This document shows positions 4,913 through 6,210 of a stretch of 6,210 nt of DNA, piece by piece. This DNA comes from Acholeplasmataceae bacterium (GTDB lineage Bacteria; Bacillota_I; Bacilli_A; Acholeplasmatales; Acholeplasmataceae). The notes under the pieces were generated by a model that was not told the DNA's origin, made no database searches, and saw only the letters and a program-made list of their open reading frames with translations. The stretch spans positions 1 to 6,210 of the forward strand of contig JAQVBA010000056.1 of NCBI GenBank assembly GCA_028690555.1, read 5' to 3'. The stretch's first letter is position 1. Every line of letters starts with the position of its first letter. A program made the translations under genes and the position numbers.

Positions 4913-6210
4913 CTACGCTTGCATTTTAGCAATTAAAGGTTCACTGATTTTAGACATCCAAAGATAACTTAATAATGCAAATAAACCGTTAATTAGAACA
5001 AGAATTAAAAGTATCAGATTTAGTGCTAACATTTCTTGAAGAAGATAATAAATTACCCCATTCATCGCTAATACTGCAAACCCACCAAATACACCAAGCA
5101 TTGCTGATGCACTTTGTTTGATGACTTCAACTTCGTTTTTGAAATCAAATTTTGGCATATATAAATTAAATATTGCATCTAAAAATGACATTAAACTTGC
5201 AAATCCTAAGATGAGTAAAAGCATCAATACGATGGATAATCCACTAATCTTTAAGACGAATCCAAGCATGAATAAGCTGATTACTGCGATTGGGACAACT
5301 AATAATAGGTTAAATAAAACTTTGGATAGCATCAATGTCTTAGCTTTTATGGGTAGACTTTTAATGATCCAAAAGTTTTTACCTTCTAAAGATAGACTGA
5401 TAGCTGGTGTATATGTCATCGAGATTGAAAATCCCATGATTAATAGTAGCATCACTTCAATATCGAGTCCTACACCTACAACCATCGCTAAAGTCGAAGC
5501 AATCTTATCTTGATAAAATAAGCTTGCAATCGATAACACAATTAAAATGACAGGACCTAATCCAGAGTTTACAGCATATAAAGTGACACCAAAAAACTTT
5601 CTAAATTCTTTGTTAATTAGTGTTTGATAGATTGATTGTGATTCGTATTTTAAAGTTTTTTTATTCTTATAGGCAATCATTTTTGTTTGATTTTGATTCG
5701 TTTTATAGACTAATGGTCCAATCAAATAAAAATATAATCCAAAGATCAGAACGTGCGATAATAATAAATAAATAAAATCTAGGATTTGGCCATCATGCAC
5801 AGCATTCATATACCATTTGATTGGTATGTAGTATTTCGAAATACCTGAAAGTAAATCGATTTGACCGGTAAGTGGATTTTGTTCTACATCATTCATTGAA
5901 AAACTTACTGCAAAAATACCAATAAATAGTGCGAATAATAAAATGATACTGACAATTTTACTTGCTCTAAATTTTTTCGATATGGTTGCAACCAAAAGTG
6001 AAACAAATGACATAATCACCATCGGAATTAAAGGAATAAGAAGTAATCCTAATAAGTAGAAAATAAAGCCGATAAATGAAAATCCATTCCAATAAAAATA
6101 TCCAAACGCCATCGGCAATGAAATGATAACAGATAATGTCATCGTCATCACATAAAGTACTGCAAGCTTTGAAAATAAGATTGATCGATAAGGGATTGGA
6201 AGTGGCGCTA
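4913..6210 (-). CDS. ABC-2-type exporter membrane protein, 5' end missing
   Basis: Large polytopic membrane protein, probably the transmembrane part of an ABC-2-type export system; its ATPase is likely encoded upstream, outside the window. The frame is open to the window edge. The first visible codons read APLPIPYRSILFSKLAVLYV, so the GTG at 6151 and nearby ATGs are internal, and about 431 codons are visible. Numbered from 6151, hydrophobic spans occur at about 4-20, 23-57, 66-86, 125-147, 197-213, 220-245, 275-300, 303-330, 347-370 and 376-400. SLEGKNFWIIKSLPIKAK (254-271) is typical of Firmicutes ABC-2 permeases of about 500-560 residues. The protein looks internally duplicated: LPIP plus the following helices near the visible N-terminus recurs as LPIK at 266-269. 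The substrate is unknown. It ends in TAG, 66 nt before the yerC start, with no strong terminator between, so read-through into yerC is possible. Confidence 0.85.
   Translation of the reverse strand, partial: APLPIPYRSILFSKLAVLYVMTMTLSVIISLPMAFGYFYWNGFSFIGFIFYLLGLLLIPLIPMVIMSFVSLLVATISKKFRASKIVSIILLFALFIGIFAVSFSMNDVEQNPLTGQIDLLSGISKYYIPIKWYMNAVHDGQILDFIYLLLSHVLIFGLYFYLIGPLVYKTNQNQTKMIAYKNKKTLKYESQSIYQTLINKEFRKFFGVTLYAVNSGLGPVILIVLSIASLFYQDKIASTLAMVVGVGLDIEVMLLLIMGFSISMTYTPAISLSLEGKNFWIIKSLPIKAKTLMLSKVLFNLLLVVPIAVISLFMLGFVLKISGLSIVLMLLLILGFASLMSFLDAIFNLYMPKFDFKNEVEVIKQSASAMLGVFGGFAVLAMNGVIYYLLQEMLALNLILLILVLINGLFALLSYLWMSKISEPLIAKMQA

Noticed and set aside
5118..5513. 131-codon open frame on the plus strand inside the exporter gene
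   Set aside because: It is antisense to the ABC-2 membrane protein; its Asn/Ser/Lys-rich composition mirrors the hydrophobic codons of the opposite strand and no family is recognisable.
4913..6151. Start of the exporter gene at 6151
   Set aside because: The codon there is GTG within a continuous open frame that keeps homologous-looking sequence (LPIP and following) up to the window edge, so the true start lies outside.

Overview
This 6.2 kb window is AT-rich (roughly one third G+C by eye). It carries a compact set of ordinary Firmicutes/Mollicutes-type genes. The codons are those of the standard code: TGG encodes Trp, and TGA ends the solute-binding-protein gene. That argues against Mycoplasma or Spiroplasma. 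The best fit is an Acholeplasma/Izemoplasma-like tenericute or another low-GC Firmicute; this is an inference, as no marker gene is present.

Layout. On the minus strand at the left lies a sugar-utilisation pair: a lipoprotein with two InlB-type repeats and a pre-peptidase-C-like domain (838-1680), then a GH13 alpha-glucosidase/oligo-1,6-glucosidase (1-823) cut by the window edge. A 213-bp divergent intergenic region separates them from guaC (1894-2982, plus strand), a GMP reductase of the E. coli/animal type that ends in a strong hairpin terminator. Convergent to guaC is a minus-strand two-gene amino-acid ABC importer operon: binding lipoprotein (3655-4443) and permease (3008-3658), overlapping by ATGA. 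Upstream of it, and separated from it by a minus-strand terminator, is a yerC/yecD-type TrpR-like regulator (4559-4846). Right of that is the 3' part of a large ABC-2-type exporter membrane protein (4913 to beyond 6210).

The genes appear to work as separate small units: oligosaccharide hydrolysis with a surface protein, purine interconversion, amino-acid uptake, and an export system. Visible control elements include a near-consensus promoter with a close cre-like (CcpA/LacI-family) operator before the amino-acid importer, an extended -10 promoter before yerC, a likely promoter and a TGTGA-N4-TCACA palindrome in the leader of the lipoprotein operon, and two intrinsic terminators.

Nothing in the window looks like a new defence, mobile or RNA system. 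There is no tRNA, rRNA, CRISPR, insertion sequence or phage gene that I can see. The points most worth a second look are the importer without a local ATPase, the 16-residue insertion in GuaC, the cre-like operator, the palindrome in the lipoprotein leader, and the internal duplication of the exporter protein.
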